A DNA stretch of 64,000 bases from Pelagihabitans sp963710535 (GTDB taxonomy: Bacteria > Bacteroidota > Bacteroidia > Flavobacteriales > Flavobacteriaceae), in assembly GCA_963710535.1 (NCBI GenBank), contig CAVQAW010000003.1, forward strand, positions 930,001 to 994,000, read 5' to 3'. Made by a program: the position numbers and the translations under genes. The notes under the pieces were generated by a model, which worked only from the letters and a program-made list of their open reading frames with translations, did no database searches and was not told the DNA's origin. Below, one piece after another: positions 37,320 through 46,008 of the stretch; positions within the stretch are counted from its first letter, which is position 1; each line of letters opens with the position of its first letter.

Positions 37320-37436
37320 TGATTTTTATTACACGAAGGCGCAAAATTACGTATTTTTTTATGCTTTGTTCTGTATGGGCCAAGGTATTCCACCTGCTTT
37401 TGGCTAACTTTGAAGAAAAAGCGCAAGAAAAAGTAT

Positions 37437-37862
37437 ATGCTCGTCAACGTCTCTTATAACAACAAGGAAATTACCAGAAAAGTGGATGAAGAAGTAGGCC
37501 AACCCTTTACCTTAAAGGAACGATGGGCCATGGGCGGTATCGGTTCCCCTAAATTGTTCATTACAGAAGCCAGCATCGAAATACGCAATCTGTTGATATT
37601 GGACAATAATCTCGATTCCTGTAATATAGAATTGAGGCCGAAAGGCATCATCCTCCGGTTTCGTTCCTTACTGGAAACCTTCGCCCTCGTCATCCCCTTT
37701 TATAAATTAACCATTTACAAAGGCGATTTTGCCGTTTACTCGATTTACAGGGACCATTATTTTATCAAGGTACGATCGGACACCAAGGCCATTCAAAAAT
37801 TTTTTCGAAAACTTTTGGATTATAAAGCCGACAATGGACCTGTGGACATCTTGGATCTGTAG
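37437..37862 (+). CDS. conserved hypothetical protein
   Basis: Encodes 141 residues from the ATG of MLVNVSYNNKEI; nine upstream codons are open but lysine-rich and unlikely. It is predicted as a compact beta-rich protein with one helix near the C-terminus (TKAIQKFFRKLLDY) and a strongly hydrophobic centre, ETFALVIPFYKLTIY. The strand pattern would suit a PH-like fold. There is no signal peptide or catalytic motif. Function unknown. Confidence 0.65.
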   Translation: MLVNVSYNNKEITRKVDEEVGQPFTLKERWAMGGIGSPKLFITEASIEIRNLLILDNNLDSCNIELRPKGIILRFRSLLETFALVIPFYKLTIYKGDFAVYSIYRDHYFIKVRSDTKAIQKFFRKLLDYKADNGPVDILDL

Positions 37863-37962
37863 CCGAAGCCTAAGGTACAAGGTAGAGAAGGCCTTAAAAA
37901 TCGAAAATCCATTGTAACATATAGCCATAGCTATAGCAAAAAGTCTTATAAAGCTACACCCT

Positions 37963-39390
37963 ATGAAAATACTCCTTACCGGCGCCAACGGTTATATCGG
38001 CATGAGGTTGCTGCCACAGTTGCTCGATATGGGCCACGAGGTGGTCTGTGCCGTACGGGATGCCAAGCGACTCTCCGTAGATAAGGAAACCCTCGCACGG
38101 ATAGCAGTTGTGGAAATCGATTTTTTGGAGGAGGTGGTAGCGGGCAAAATGCCAAAAGATATCGAGGCGGCCTATTTTTTGATCCACTCGATGAGCTCCT
38201 CCACACAGGACTTCGATGAGATGGAAGCAAAAACGGCCCATAACTTCAATCGGCATCTGGAGGGGACAAAAGTGAAGCAGGTCATTTACCTCAGTGGCAT
38301 CGCCAATGAGGACAACCTGAGCAAACACCTCTGGTCTCGAAAAAATGTGGAGGAAATATTGTACCAGGGACCCTTCAGCCTCACCGTACTTAGGGCAGGC
38401 ATTATTGTGGGTTCGGGCAGTTCTTCCTTCGAGATCATCAGGGATCTATGTGAAAAATTGCCGGTGATGATCACCCCAAAATGGGTATTGACCAAAACGC
38501 AGCCCATAGCCATAAGGGATATCATCAACTTCCTCATCGGGGTCTTGGGCAATGAGCGTACCTATGGCGATTCATTCGATATTGCGGGTCCCGACGTTCT
38601 GAGTTACAAACAAATGATGGAGCAATATGCCCAGGCAAGGGGTTTTAAGAACTGGATCTTCACGGTACCCGTAATGACCCCCAAACTGTCTTCCTACTGG
38701 CTCTACTTCGTGACCTCAACCTCCTACAAATTGGCCATGAACCTGGTCGACAGTATGAAAATCGAGGTGGTGGCCCGAGATAATCGTCTTCAAGAAATTT
38801 TGGGCATCAAGACCCATACCTATAGGGAAGCGATCGACATGGCCTTTAAAAAAATTGAACAGAACCTTGTGGTGAGCAGTTGGAAGGACAGTATGATCAG
38901 TGGGCGGTTCAACAAGAATCTAGGCAAATACATTCAAGTCCCGAAATATGGCATATTACAGGACCATAAGAAACTCAAGATATCAGATCCGGAGCGGGTG
39001 ATTCGGAATATTTGGAAAATAGGCGGTGAAAATGGATGGTATTATGGGAATTGGCTCTGGAAGACAAGGGGCTTGCTCGACAAATTGATCGGTGGCGTGG
39101 GATTGCGCCGTGGTCGCACCCACCCCGATAAGATATATCCAGGCGATGCCCTTGATTTTTGGCGGGTCTTGTTGGCCGATAAAAAGGGGAAGAGGCTACT
39201 TCTTTTCGCAGAAATGAAGCTTCCCGGCGAAGCCTGGCTGGAATTCAGGATCGATGATGACGATGTGCTCCATCAAACGGCCACTTTTAGACCAAGGGGG
39301 CTAAAGGGCCGCTTATATTGGTACAGCATTGTTCCCTTCCATTATTTTATCTTTGGTGGAATGATCAGAAATATCGCCAAGGCCAACTGA
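37963..39390 (+). CDS. SDR family oxidoreductase, YbjT-like (DUF2867 C-terminus)
   Basis: A 475-residue protein. The N-terminal NAD(P)-binding Rossmann fold begins MKILLTGANGYIGMRLLPQL with TGANGYIG (6-13). LIHSMSSS and IYLSGIAN are typical of atypical SDR proteins, and the C-terminal 160 residues match the DUF2867 extension of E. coli YbjT, including WYWYSIVPFH-like LYWYSIVPFHYFIF. The length agrees with YbjT. The role is unknown, possibly quinone or lipid-linked redox work. The transporter gene starts 27 bases downstream. Confidence 0.87.
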   Translation: MKILLTGANGYIGMRLLPQLLDMGHEVVCAVRDAKRLSVDKETLARIAVVEIDFLEEVVAGKMPKDIEAAYFLIHSMSSSTQDFDEMEAKTAHNFNRHLEGTKVKQVIYLSGIANEDNLSKHLWSRKNVEEILYQGPFSLTVLRAGIIVGSGSSSFEIIRDLCEKLPVMITPKWVLTKTQPIAIRDIINFLIGVLGNERTYGDSFDIAGPDVLSYKQMMEQYAQARGFKNWIFTVPVMTPKLSSYWLYFVTSTSYKLAMNLVDSMKIEVVARDNRLQEILGIKTHTYREAIDMAFKKIEQNLVVSSWKDSMISGRFNKNLGKYIQVPKYGILQDHKKLKISDPERVIRNIWKIGGENGWYYGNWLWKTRGLLDKLIGGVGLRRGRTHPDKIYPGDALDFWRVLLADKKGKRLLLFAEMKLPGEAWLEFRIDDDDVLHQTATFRPRGLKGRLYWYSIVPFHYFIFGGMIRNIAKAN

Positions 39391-39417
39391 CCTTAATCGC
39401 ACTAAAGCACCTCGTCT

Positions 39418-40917
39418 TTGAACGCTTTTTTAAAAAATCAACTGCTTTTTCTGTCCTTGGGCATATTGCTGTTGTTTACCCTTACCGTATTCTTCCAAAC
39501 CGAAGCGAGCTATAGGGCCATTGAATTGCTTTCGATATGGGTGCGGAATCATTTCGGCTATTTTTATCTGTATCTGGGCTTGGGTTGTGTGCTCTTGTTG
39601 TTGGGGATCGCCATTTCGCCATTGGGCAGGATAAAATTAGGCAAGGTCGGTTCCAAACCCGAGCATTCGCTTTGGTCCTGGACGGCCATGTTATACAGTG
39701 CGGGCATGGGGGCAGGTATCCTGCTGCGGGCCGTTCAAGAACCTGTTTTCATGAAACAGCATCCGCCCTATCCCTCGGCCCTGGACCCGGACATTCTGGC
39801 CCTCGAATTCACTTTTTACCAATGGGGCTTTACCGCTTGGGCATTTTATGGCCTATTCGCCATGGTGGTGGGGCATGCGCTGTTCGTGGGCAAAAAAAAA
39901 GTTTTGGTAAGTGCCACCATCGAAGGTGCCATTACCAACAAATGGGCCCTCAACGGTATTGATGTGATGACCGTTGTTACCACGGTTTTCGGGCTCATAG
40001 CGGCCATAGGATTGGGCACCACCCAAATCAATGGCGGCCTCAAGCACGTTTTTGGACCGCACTTTGGCCTCGGCACTACCTTGCTACTGGCGGCCTTGGT
40101 GTCGGCCATAGCCTTCTATTCGGCCTGGCAAGGGGTCAACAAAGGCATCAAAGCCCTTTCCAAGATCAACATTCTCTTTACCTTGGCCCTGTTGCTCTTC
40201 ATATTTTTTACGAGCGATATGGCTGTCGTCATGCGCTCTTTTTTAGAAGCGACGCTCCATTATTTGCTCGACTTCATCCCTATGAGCCTGGCCTGGGAAG
40301 GTTATGATCCCGGGCTCGATTTCTTGACCGATTGGACCTTTTATTATTGGGCATTTTGGTTGGCCTGGGCACCTTTTACAGGCATTTTCATCGCAAGAAT
40401 ATCGAAGGGGAGGACTTTGAGGCAGTTGTTGCTCGGTGTCTTGATCATCCCTTCGTTGGGCACTTTCTTTTGGTTTTCGGTATTCGGCGCTTCGGCCTTT
40501 CAATTGATAGGGGGTTGGGGGTCCTATAATGATGAATTCGGGAATGTTTTTTCCTCCATTTTTGTTTTTTTGGAACACTATCCCATGGCCGGCCTGCTAA
40601 ATATGGCCACCATTATTTTATTGTTGGGATTTTTGATCACTTCGGTAGACTCGGCGGTGTTCGTGCTCAGCATGTTCACAGACCAAGGGAAAAAAAATCC
40701 CAGCAAACGACATCGCTTACTGTGGTCGGTATTTATTTTGCTTGCGACCCTGGCCTTGATTTTACTGGGTAATTTTAGATCGGATATCGATGTGTTGACC
40801 GCGGTTCAAAAACTATTGATCATCACTTCCCTGCCTTTTGCATTTTTCATGGTAGCCATGACCGTTATTTTTATGAGGCGGCTGATGGGTGCCCCCAAGC
40901 GGGGCATCAAGGAATGA
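39418..40917 (+). CDS. BCCT family transporter (betaine/choline/carnitine type)
   Basis: A 499-residue membrane protein with about 12 helices. The family hallmark is WTFYYWAFWLAWAPF, followed by TGIFIARISKGRT (about 306-333), with the glycine-rich SAGMGAGILLRAVQEP (about 93-108) as the substrate or sodium-binding segment. It would take up betaine or a related compound with sodium or protons, useful against salt stress in a marine cell. The start is a TTG codon at 39418; no in-frame ATG is close. It could share a transcript with the YbjT-like gene. Confidence 0.85.
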   Translation: MNAFLKNQLLFLSLGILLLFTLTVFFQTEASYRAIELLSIWVRNHFGYFYLYLGLGCVLLLLGIAISPLGRIKLGKVGSKPEHSLWSWTAMLYSAGMGAGILLRAVQEPVFMKQHPPYPSALDPDILALEFTFYQWGFTAWAFYGLFAMVVGHALFVGKKKVLVSATIEGAITNKWALNGIDVMTVVTTVFGLIAAIGLGTTQINGGLKHVFGPHFGLGTTLLLAALVSAIAFYSAWQGVNKGIKALSKINILFTLALLLFIFFTSDMAVVMRSFLEATLHYLLDFIPMSLAWEGYDPGLDFLTDWTFYYWAFWLAWAPFTGIFIARISKGRTLRQLLLGVLIIPSLGTFFWFSVFGASAFQLIGGWGSYNDEFGNVFSSIFVFLEHYPMAGLLNMATIILLLGFLITSVDSAVFVLSMFTDQGKKNPSKRHRLLWSVFILLATLALILLGNFRSDIDVLTAVQKLLIITSLPFAFFMVAMTVIFMRRLMGAPKRGIKE

Positions 40918-40964
40918 CCCCTTTCGTTCAAACGTAAAATTGAAGCACCATTGCGAATGCGGGC

Positions 40965-41903
40965 CTATTCTTCGGCTTTCGGCAAAAAAACCTCCGCCAT
41001 CATGCATCTTGCACTGCCCCCGCCACAGGTCTCAATCGTATCCAAAGCACTGTGAACGATCTCGCAATGCTTTTCTATGGCCTTGATCTGGGCCGGGGTC
41101 AGACTATGATAAGCTTGTGAACTCATCACAAGATATGGCGTTGAATCATTTCCCAGTACCTGTAGCATGTTTCCGGCAAAATGGTGCATCTGGTCTTCGG
41201 TGATGGCGATGATTTCTTTCCCATCCTCCTTAAGATGGTTCACCACATTTTTACGCTCCTTCAAATCGTCGATGCTATCGAGGCAGATCACCGAAAAATC
41301 CAGCGCAAGGCACATCATTACATTGGTATGGTATATGGGCAACCGTTGTCCTTCATAGGTTTGATAGGCACTGAAGATAACGGGCATACAATCAAAATCT
41401 TCGCAGAATTCGATCACCAGTTCTTCGTCGGCACGGGCAGAAAGGGCGCAATACACTTTTTGGTGTTCCCTATCGAGCAAGAGGCTTCCGGTGCCTTCCA
41501 AAAAAAATCCCTCAGCCTCGGCAGCGGTATAGTCCATGACGTTGTGGATCAAATAGCCTTTGGCCTCGAGCAGGTTTAAAATATCTTCCCTTCTTTCCTT
41601 TCTGCGATTTTCCGCGAACATAGGAAACAAGCCTACCGTACCATCGCTGTGGAAGGAGATCCAATTGTTCGGAAATATGGAATCCGGCGTATCGGCTTCC
41701 TTGGTATCATCGACCACGATGACATTGACGCCTTTTGCCCTCAAGACTTCCACAAAGGCATCGAACTCCTCTTGGGCCTTGCTGTTAATGACCTGATTCT
41801 TCACATCAATATCTTCCATAAAGAAGTTATTGACCGCGGTTTGTTCGTTCATCCGGAAATTCACTGGACGAACCATCAAAATGGTATTGGTGATCTGTTT
41901 CAT
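40965..41903 (-). CDS. ctlX: citrulline utilization hydrolase CtlX-like, arginine deiminase fold
   Basis: A 312-residue member of the guanidino-group-modifying superfamily. The catalytic Cys is in GGGSARCMMAEVF at the C-terminus, DSIFPNNWISFH gives the first Asp/Asn motif, and FLEGTGSLLLD gives the Glu region. CtlX proteins are described from citrulline use in Francisella; the substrate here is inferred. It lies downstream of a second enzyme of the superfamily, with 20 bases between them, so the two form an operon. Confidence 0.85.
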   Translation of the reverse strand: MKQITNTILMVRPVNFRMNEQTAVNNFFMEDIDVKNQVINSKAQEEFDAFVEVLRAKGVNVIVVDDTKEADTPDSIFPNNWISFHSDGTVGLFPMFAENRRKERREDILNLLEAKGYLIHNVMDYTAAEAEGFFLEGTGSLLLDREHQKVYCALSARADEELVIEFCEDFDCMPVIFSAYQTYEGQRLPIYHTNVMMCLALDFSVICLDSIDDLKERKNVVNHLKEDGKEIIAITEDQMHHFAGNMLQVLGNDSTPYLVMSSQAYHSLTPAQIKAIEKHCEIVHSALDTIETCGGGSARCMMAEVFLPKAEE

Positions 41904-41923
41904 TTTATCCTAAATAGTATTGA

Positions 41924-42835
41924 TCAATCTCGAACCAAAGGCAGAGTGCTGCAGCGGAGCAAACCTTCTTGTTTTGAAATTTCCGCATAAGGTATCTCTT
42001 CAACGGTAAAGCCATTGTCGCGCAGCCAATTGTTAAGCCTAAAAAAATTCTTTTCGGATACGACCACTTCCGGTGAAATCGAAAACACGTTGCTGAACAT
42101 ATGATACATTTCCTCGGCCGTGATCTCAAAAATATTCTCTGCACCGAAATAATCGACCAGCCACTGGTATTCAGATTCGATCAGAAACCCATTTTTATGA
42201 AGAATGGCCTTGTCCCTTCCCACTGGCTGGAAACAACAATCCAAATGGAGTGCGTTCTCCCTGGCATTGGTCGATTTCCGCAGCTCGAAGGCCTTGACCT
42301 TTTTGTGCGGAAACAAGTCTGCCAAATAGGATACCGCCGCCCTATTCGTGCGAGCCGTGATATGTTGTGGATAATTCTCGGCCGTATAGGTGCCCACGAA
42401 TATATAGTCGTTCCATGGCATTACATCGCCTCCTTCCACATGAACCTCTGCCGGCGGGTACACCACTTTGGACGGGTCTATTCGTTCGAGTACGTGCCCT
42501 ATGGCCAGAAATTCCTCCTCACGATCGGGCAATATGTTCGCTTTGAGAAAAGTGTCCCCAATGACAAAGGCAATATCCCTTGAAAAAATTTGGTTGGTAT
42601 CCTTCAGCACTTTAGGGCGAAAGACCTCCACTCCGTACTTTTCAAATATGGCAGCAAAGGCATCCATTTCCTTGACCATATCGGGTTCGACCGGATAGGT
42701 CCCCGCCAAGATATGTTCCAGCGATTTTGGGTCATACGCGTCTTCAGGCCTTGGAGTGGGCCCACAGCTTTCGGCCGTTCCCAATACCACGGCCCTCAAG
42801 CGCGATGTTTCGTCATTTATGTTCAACTGCAGCAT
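41924..42835 (-). CDS. dimethylargininase / arginine deiminase family protein
   Basis: A 303-residue enzyme of the amidinotransferase superfamily with RAVVLGTAESCG near the N-terminus, FSRDIAFVIGD, VEGGDVMPWND (about 133-143), HLDCCF and a catalytic Cys in EGLLRCSTLPL. It could release citrulline from (methyl)arginine. Products of this and the CtlX-like enzyme may be consumed together, but this is inference from adjacency. It follows the citrate synthase gene after a terminator. Confidence 0.83.
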   Translation of the reverse strand: MLQLNINDETSRLRAVVLGTAESCGPTPRPEDAYDPKSLEHILAGTYPVEPDMVKEMDAFAAIFEKYGVEVFRPKVLKDTNQIFSRDIAFVIGDTFLKANILPDREEEFLAIGHVLERIDPSKVVYPPAEVHVEGGDVMPWNDYIFVGTYTAENYPQHITARTNRAAVSYLADLFPHKKVKAFELRKSTNARENALHLDCCFQPVGRDKAILHKNGFLIESEYQWLVDYFGAENIFEITAEEMYHMFSNVFSISPEVVVSEKNFFRLNNWLRDNGFTVEEIPYAEISKQEGLLRCSTLPLVRD

Positions 42836-42873
42836 GCCGGAAATTTTGTGCTAAGATAAGACTGTATAGGTGT

Positions 42874-42907
42874 AAAAAAAATGCTCCTTTAACAATAAAA
42901 GGAGCAT
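42874..42907 (-). terminator. intrinsic terminator of citrate synthase
   Basis: On the minus strand ATGCTCCTTT pairs with AAAGGAGCAT across a seven-base loop and leads into seven T. It lies 24 bases past the citrate synthase stop and separates it from the dimethylargininase gene. Confidence 0.88.
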
Positions 42908-42930
42908 GTCTAATTTTTGGATTGAAGGGT

Positions 42931-44217
42931 TTACCTAAGGCTTAAATCGACATAGGGCCGCAGGTTTGCTCCGGTGTAGATTTGCCTTGGCCTTCCGATG
43001 GGTTCATTGTTCAACCGCATTTCGCGCCATTGGGCAATCCACCCGGGAAGTCTTCCCAAGGCAAACATCACCGTGAACATGTCGGTGGGGATTCCAAGGG
43101 CCCTATAAATGATGCCGGAATAGAAATCGACGTTCGGATATAATTTTCTTTCTACGAAATAGGGATCTTCGAGCGCCTCCTTTTCCAATCCTTTGGCGAT
43201 TTCCAGAATGGGATCATCGATGCCCAGTTCATCCAGCACTTCATCGGCGGCCTTTTTTATGATTTTTGCCCTTGGATCGAAATTTTTATAGACCCTATGA
43301 CCGAAGCCCATCAGCCTAAAAGGATCATCCTTATCCTTGGCTTTGGCCATGTATTTTTTGGTATCGCCACCATCGGCCTCGATGGCCTCGAGCATTTCGA
43401 GTACGGCCTGGTTTGCACCCCCATGTAATGGGCCCCATAAGGCCGATATGCCCGCTGATAAAGAGGCAAAAAGACCGGCATGTGAGGATCCCACAATACG
43501 AACGGTGGAAGTGGAACAGTTTTGCTCATGATCGGCATGAAGGATCAGTAACTTGTCCAAGGCCTCTATCACGTTTTTGTTCTTTTTATATTCCTGGTTG
43601 GGTTTTTTGAACATCATTTTATGGATATTCTCCACATATCCGAGACTATCATCACCATAATCGAGTGGAAGTCCCTTTTTCTTCCTCAAGGTCCAGGCCA
43701 CGAGCACCGGAAATTTTGCCAAGATGCGTACGATGGCGTGGTACATCGCTTTTTCGGAGCTCACATTAACAGAAATCGGATTAAAGGCGATGAGCGCGCT
43801 GGTCAAGGAAGACAAGACCCCCATCGGATGGGCAGATTTTGGGAAGCCGTCAAGGATTTTCTTCATTTCCTCATCTACGGTCGATTCGGTCTTGATGTCT
43901 CTATGAAACGCCTCCAATTTTTCCTTATTGGGCAATTCCCCGAAAATCAGCAGATAGGCGACTTCCAAAAAATCGGCCTTTTCGGCCAACTCCTCAATCG
44001 CATAGCCACGATATCTTAAAATACCCTTTTCCCCATCGAGGAAAGTAATGGCACTTTCGCAGGAACCGGTATTTTTATAACCCGGATCGAGGGTAATAAG
44101 CCCTTTGGTAACCGATCGCAGGTTTTTTATGTCTATGGCTGATTCATTTTCGGTGCCTTTTATAACGGGAAATTCGTATCTCTTACCATTGTATTCAATA
44201 ATTGCGAAGTCTGACAT
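42931..44217 (-). CDS. gltA: citrate synthase
   Basis: A 428-residue type II citrate synthase that condenses acetyl-CoA with oxaloacetate. The active-site residues lie in HADHEQNCSTSTVR (His), GFGHRVYKNFDPRA (His) and VDFYSGI (Asp). The N-terminal domain includes the SCESAITFLDGEKG sequence seen in the larger, NADH-regulated type. A clear terminator follows it. Confidence 0.97.
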   Translation of the reverse strand: MSDFAIIEYNGKRYEFPVIKGTENESAIDIKNLRSVTKGLITLDPGYKNTGSCESAITFLDGEKGILRYRGYAIEELAEKADFLEVAYLLIFGELPNKEKLEAFHRDIKTESTVDEEMKKILDGFPKSAHPMGVLSSLTSALIAFNPISVNVSSEKAMYHAIVRILAKFPVLVAWTLRKKKGLPLDYGDDSLGYVENIHKMMFKKPNQEYKKNKNVIEALDKLLILHADHEQNCSTSTVRIVGSSHAGLFASLSAGISALWGPLHGGANQAVLEMLEAIEADGGDTKKYMAKAKDKDDPFRLMGFGHRVYKNFDPRAKIIKKAADEVLDELGIDDPILEIAKGLEKEALEDPYFVERKLYPNVDFYSGIIYRALGIPTDMFTVMFALGRLPGWIAQWREMRLNNEPIGRPRQIYTGANLRPYVDLSLR

Positions 44218-44243
44218 TTGCGGTAGTTACTTTAGGTTAAACG

Positions 44244-44275
44244 TAAATTTAAGGAAAACACATCATGTTAACAAT
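44244..44275 (-). promoter_or_regulatory. candidate promoter of citrate synthase
   Basis: On the minus strand a TTG (preceded by A) lies 20 bases before TAAATTTA, which fits the Bacteroidota -33 / -7 pair (TTTG, TAnnTTTG) with one mismatch each. It would start a leader of about 20 bases before the ATG at 44217. No start-site evidence. Confidence 0.35.
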
Positions 44276-44342
44276 TTAGTATTTTCATTTAGGTTATTAT
44301 TAACAATGGGCAACAAAAGTGCGGGAGGTCTTGATGTTTCCA

Positions 44343-45878
44343 TTATAGCAGGTAGAGTAATTTGTAGTAGTCATCAACCGATTTTTTCCAGGTAAAGCGC
44401 ATCTTCTTGGCATTCGATCGAATCTCCTCCCATTTGGGTTTATCGTGCTCAAAAAGCCACAGTGCTTCATCAAAGGTCGACACCATGTTCTTGATTTTCT
44501 CGTCGTAGGTGACCCCATCAAAGGAAAAGCCGGTTTTAAGGTGCTCCACGGTATCCTTCAATCCTCCGGTATGGTGTACCAAACATGGATTCCCGTTGCG
44601 CATCGAAAGCATTTGGCTGATCCCACAAGGTTCAAATAGGCTCGGCATAAAATACAGGTCCGACTCTAGGTAGATGGAGTCGATCAGGTCTTCCGATTGC
44701 CCATTCGTAAAAATGAAGTTGGGATGTTCATAACTCATTTTTCTAAAAAGCGCTTCGTAATCAGGTGCGCCGGTACCCAAGAGCATAAAAATCCCATCCA
44801 CTTTCTTGAGTTTATGCAGTATTTGAACCAAGGCTTCCGGAGAACGTTTTAGGAAATAGAACTTCTGTTCGGTCAATCTGGCCACGCTTGCCATGATAAA
44901 CTTCGGTCGTACATCTACATATTTCATGATCTTCTCGCCAGTATGCGCCAAGAAATCTGCCTTGTATTTTTTTGATTCTTCCTGTAACCAACGGAACAAG
45001 GCCTTTACCGTATTGCGATAGAGCTGGCCCGTTGCGGCCACCCTAATATTGTTGTAATTGCTCCCATTAAGGATGCCGTACAACCTGCCTTCATCATTGG
45101 CCTTGACCAGATCGATTTCCAATGACTCCCCGCCAATAAACTCCGGAGGGGCACTGGGTTTGAGGATGTCATCCTTATAAGATGGGGAAACCGTATGAAC
45201 GGCATCGGAAAACCGAATGCCTACGGCCATCAGGTTTACACAATCCTGGTACCGGTAGTCCATAAGGGCATTGGTATCGAGTTCGATATCGGGAAACCAG
45301 TTTTGTAAAGAGGAATAATTTCCTTTAAATGGGCGAATGCCCTGGATGGCCAGGTTATGGATGCTATACACAAACCTGATTTTCTTCAAGGCCTTATAGG
45401 CGGGATGGTATTGTTTTAAAAAAAGCACTAGGCTGGTATGCCAATCGTGCAAATGCACGATATCGAGCTTACCAAAACAATCTTTCTTGATGGCCTCGGC
45501 CACGGCGGTACAAAAAATAATAAACTTGACCGCATCGGTATAAAACGGTTCGGTGGGGTCGTTATGATAGATATGCGCAATATCGCCCGCTTCTATCTCG
45601 GGATGGTGTATTACATAGTGGTGTACATTTTTGAATTCCTTTTTGGGCACCACTTCATAGAGATCGGCGGTATAGGTTTGGCCTCTGAGCTGCACGTTGA
45701 GGTGCGATTTGAAGGTGCCGTTTTTATACAACCTGGAATAGGCCGGAACCACCACATGGGCCTTGTCGCCCCGCTCGGAAATCTGCCTCGGAACATCGCG
45801 TACCACATCGCCCATTCCCCCGGCCTTGCATTCAGGTATGGCATCGTTTTCAGCAGCTACGAAAAGAAAATTGTTCAT
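44343..45878 (-). CDS. glycogen/starch synthase (GT5)
   Basis: A 511-residue glycosyltransferase with both halves of a GT-B fold. The ADP-glucose site is KAGGMGD (18-24), where most bacterial enzymes have K-T/V-G-G-L-A-D. DIVHLHDWHTSL is the acceptor segment, and SLFEPCGISQML with HHTGGLKDTV is the C-terminal donor site. It builds alpha-1,4-glucan. No glgB, glgC or glgP is in the window. It lies between enolase and citrate synthase on the same strand. Confidence 0.87.
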   Translation of the reverse strand: MNNFLFVAAENDAIPECKAGGMGDVVRDVPRQISERGDKAHVVVPAYSRLYKNGTFKSHLNVQLRGQTYTADLYEVVPKKEFKNVHHYVIHHPEIEAGDIAHIYHNDPTEPFYTDAVKFIIFCTAVAEAIKKDCFGKLDIVHLHDWHTSLVLFLKQYHPAYKALKKIRFVYSIHNLAIQGIRPFKGNYSSLQNWFPDIELDTNALMDYRYQDCVNLMAVGIRFSDAVHTVSPSYKDDILKPSAPPEFIGGESLEIDLVKANDEGRLYGILNGSNYNNIRVAATGQLYRNTVKALFRWLQEESKKYKADFLAHTGEKIMKYVDVRPKFIMASVARLTEQKFYFLKRSPEALVQILHKLKKVDGIFMLLGTGAPDYEALFRKMSYEHPNFIFTNGQSEDLIDSIYLESDLYFMPSLFEPCGISQMLSMRNGNPCLVHHTGGLKDTVEHLKTGFSFDGVTYDEKIKNMVSTFDEALWLFEHDKPKWEEIRSNAKKMRFTWKKSVDDYYKLLYLL

Positions 45879-45943
45879 ATTTTTCAGGAGGGGTTTCAGT
45901 CAATACAAGATATTCAATTAAATGGGAAATACCGTCGATACCC

Positions 45944-45988
45944 AAAAAAAAACCTTTCCTGCCCATATAGAAGATGGGAGGAAAGGTT
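45944..45988 (-). terminator. intrinsic terminator of enolase
   Basis: On the minus strand AACCTTTCC..CCCAT pairs with ATGGG..GGAAAGGTT and runs into nine T. One mismatched base lies in the stem. It sits about 20 bases after the enolase stop. Confidence 0.85.
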
Positions 45989-46008
45989 ACTCTTTGGTAT
46001 TCGGTAAC

